Assembly (NCBI GenBank): GCA_021325695.1 | Contig: JAJTCR010000114.1 | Location: forward strand, 1 to 5,682 | DNA length: 5,682 nucleotides | Direction: 5' to 3' | From: Steroidobacteraceae bacterium | GTDB taxonomy: Bacteria; Pseudomonadota; Gammaproteobacteria; Steroidobacterales; Steroidobacteraceae | Made by a program: the position numbers and the translations under genes | The notes under the pieces: generated by a model | Database searches by the model: none | What the model was told of the DNA's origin: nothing | Seen by the model: the letters and a program-made list of their open reading frames with translations, nothing else | Shown: one piece after another, positions 5,026 to 5,682 of the stretch | Layout: the number at the start of each line of letters is the position of its first letter | Numbering within the stretch: the first letter of the stretch is position 1

Positions 5026-5682
5026 ATGCGCACAGGCAACCCCGTACTCAACGACAAGGCCTTCGGCCGGGCCATCGGCGGCACCGACCGGATGACGCTC
5101 GACGGCACGGTCAACAAGACCATGATCCTGTTGACGATATGCTTCGTCGCCGCGGCCTGGACCTGGGGACGGTTTTTCGCCACGCAGACGGTCGCATCGA
5201 TTTCGACGCTGATGTGGGTCGGGATCCTCGGCGGGCTCGTGCTCGCGTTCGTGACGGCGTTCAAGGCGCACCTCTCCCCGTACACGGCGCCGGCCTACGC
5301 CGGACTCGAGGGCCTGGCGATCGGCGGCATCTCGGCCGTGATGGAGGCACGCTACCCGGGCATCGTGATCCAGGCGGTGGGACTGACGTTCGGCACGCTG
5401 CTGTGCCTGCTCGGCCTCTACAAGGCCGGGCTGATCAAGGTGACGCAGAATTTCCGGCTCGGCGTCATGGCCGCCACGGGCGCAATCTTCGTGCTCTACC
5501 TCGTGCAGATGGTCATCCGGATGTTCGGCGGCACGGGCATGGGGTTCATCCACGAAAGCGGCACCGTCGGCATGCTGTTTTCCGTCTTCGTCGTGACGAT
5601 CGCGGCGCTGAACCTGGTGCTCGACTTCGACTTCATCGAGCAGGGCGCCGAGCAGGGTGCGCCGAAGTACATGGAGTGGTAC
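5026..5682 (+). CDS. Bax inhibitor-1 / YccA-like integral membrane protein (3' end outside window)
   Basis: The frame from the ATG at 5026 is open to the window edge and gives 219 residues without a stop. The N-terminus MRTGNPVLNDKAFG matches the start I know for the bacterial Bax-inhibitor-1-like family (COG4760 / BaxI_1 type), whose members run to about 230-250 residues, so only the last few dozen residues are likely missing. Hydrophobic segments lie near residues 32-50, 60-78, 90-107, 112-131, 145-167 and 181-200, consistent with a seven-helix protein lacking only its final helix here. Family-like stretches are SPYTAPAYAGLEGLAIGGIS (84-103) and LDFDFIEQGAEQGAPKYMEWY at the edge, where D200 and D202 are candidates for the conserved acidic residues of the family. 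BI-1 relatives such as B. subtilis YetJ are pH-sensitive calcium leak channels, and E. coli YccA modulates FtsH. Which role applies to this subfamily is not known to me. It follows a hairpin terminator and has its own strong ribosome binding site, so it is probably an independent transcript. Confidence 0.92.
   Translation, partial: MRTGNPVLNDKAFGRAIGGTDRMTLDGTVNKTMILLTICFVAAAWTWGRFFATQTVASISTLMWVGILGGLVLAFVTAFKAHLSPYTAPAYAGLEGLAIGGISAVMEARYPGIVIQAVGLTFGTLLCLLGLYKAGLIKVTQNFRLGVMAATGAIFVLYLVQMVIRMFGGTGMGFIHESGTVGMLFSVFVVTIAALNLVLDFDFIEQGAEQGAPKYMEWY

Noticed and set aside
3721..5553. Open frame of 610 codons on the minus strand
   Set aside because: It spans antisense to the protease, the secreted protein and the Bax-inhibitor-like gene and also crosses the intergenic terminator. 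Composition is Arg/Pro/Ala-rich and no family is recognisable.
1..5682. tRNA, rRNA, CRISPR array, insertion sequence or prophage features
   Set aside because: No direct-repeat/spacer pattern, terminal inverted repeats, transposase motif or RNA-gene signature was seen on either strand.

Overview
This is a GC-rich window (roughly two-thirds G+C by eye, strong G/C preference at third codon positions) from a Gram-negative bacterium. The envelope-oriented gene content and protein families suggest a proteobacterium. Gammaproteobacteria such as Xanthomonadales or Nevskiales-like lineages are my best guess, but nothing in the window fixes the taxon. No tRNA, rRNA, CRISPR array, insertion sequence or phage gene is visible. 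It reads as ordinary chromosome with one compact regulatory/secretory locus in the middle.

Layout. Positions 1-59 hold the last 18 codons of an unidentified plus-strand gene. It converges, with a 12-bp gap, on a minus-strand gene for a membrane-anchored cardiolipin synthase/phospholipase D family protein with two intact HKD motifs (72-1358). Further along the minus strand lies a two-gene operon: an ECF-type RNA polymerase sigma factor (2261-2788) and its probable transmembrane anti-sigma factor (1506-2264), overlapping by ATGA. Divergent from the sigma gene, across only 49 bp, is a secreted S8 (subtilisin-like) serine peptidase with a complete Asp/His/Asn/Ser catalytic set (2838-4166). It is followed on the same strand by a secreted, low-complexity Ala/Gly/Thr-rich protein of unknown function (4253-4891). 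A strong hairpin closes that unit (4906-4941). The window ends inside a Bax inhibitor-1/YccA-like membrane protein gene (5026 to the window edge).

How the genes may work together. The sigma/anti-sigma pair is a classical envelope-signalling module. The divergent subtilase and the secreted low-complexity protein are the obvious candidates for its regulon, or, for the protease, for part of its signal-transduction route. A possible ECF-like promoter (GGAAG-N15-GTC) precedes the low-complexity gene. The link is inferred from gene arrangement only. The cardiolipin synthase-like and Bax-inhibitor-like genes are membrane functions flanking the locus, each with its own ribosome binding site, and need not belong to it.

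The most interesting part of the window is this four-gene sigma / anti-sigma / subtilase / secreted-repeat-poor protein cluster. Its input signal, the role of the protease and the role of the low-complexity protein are not evident from sequence.
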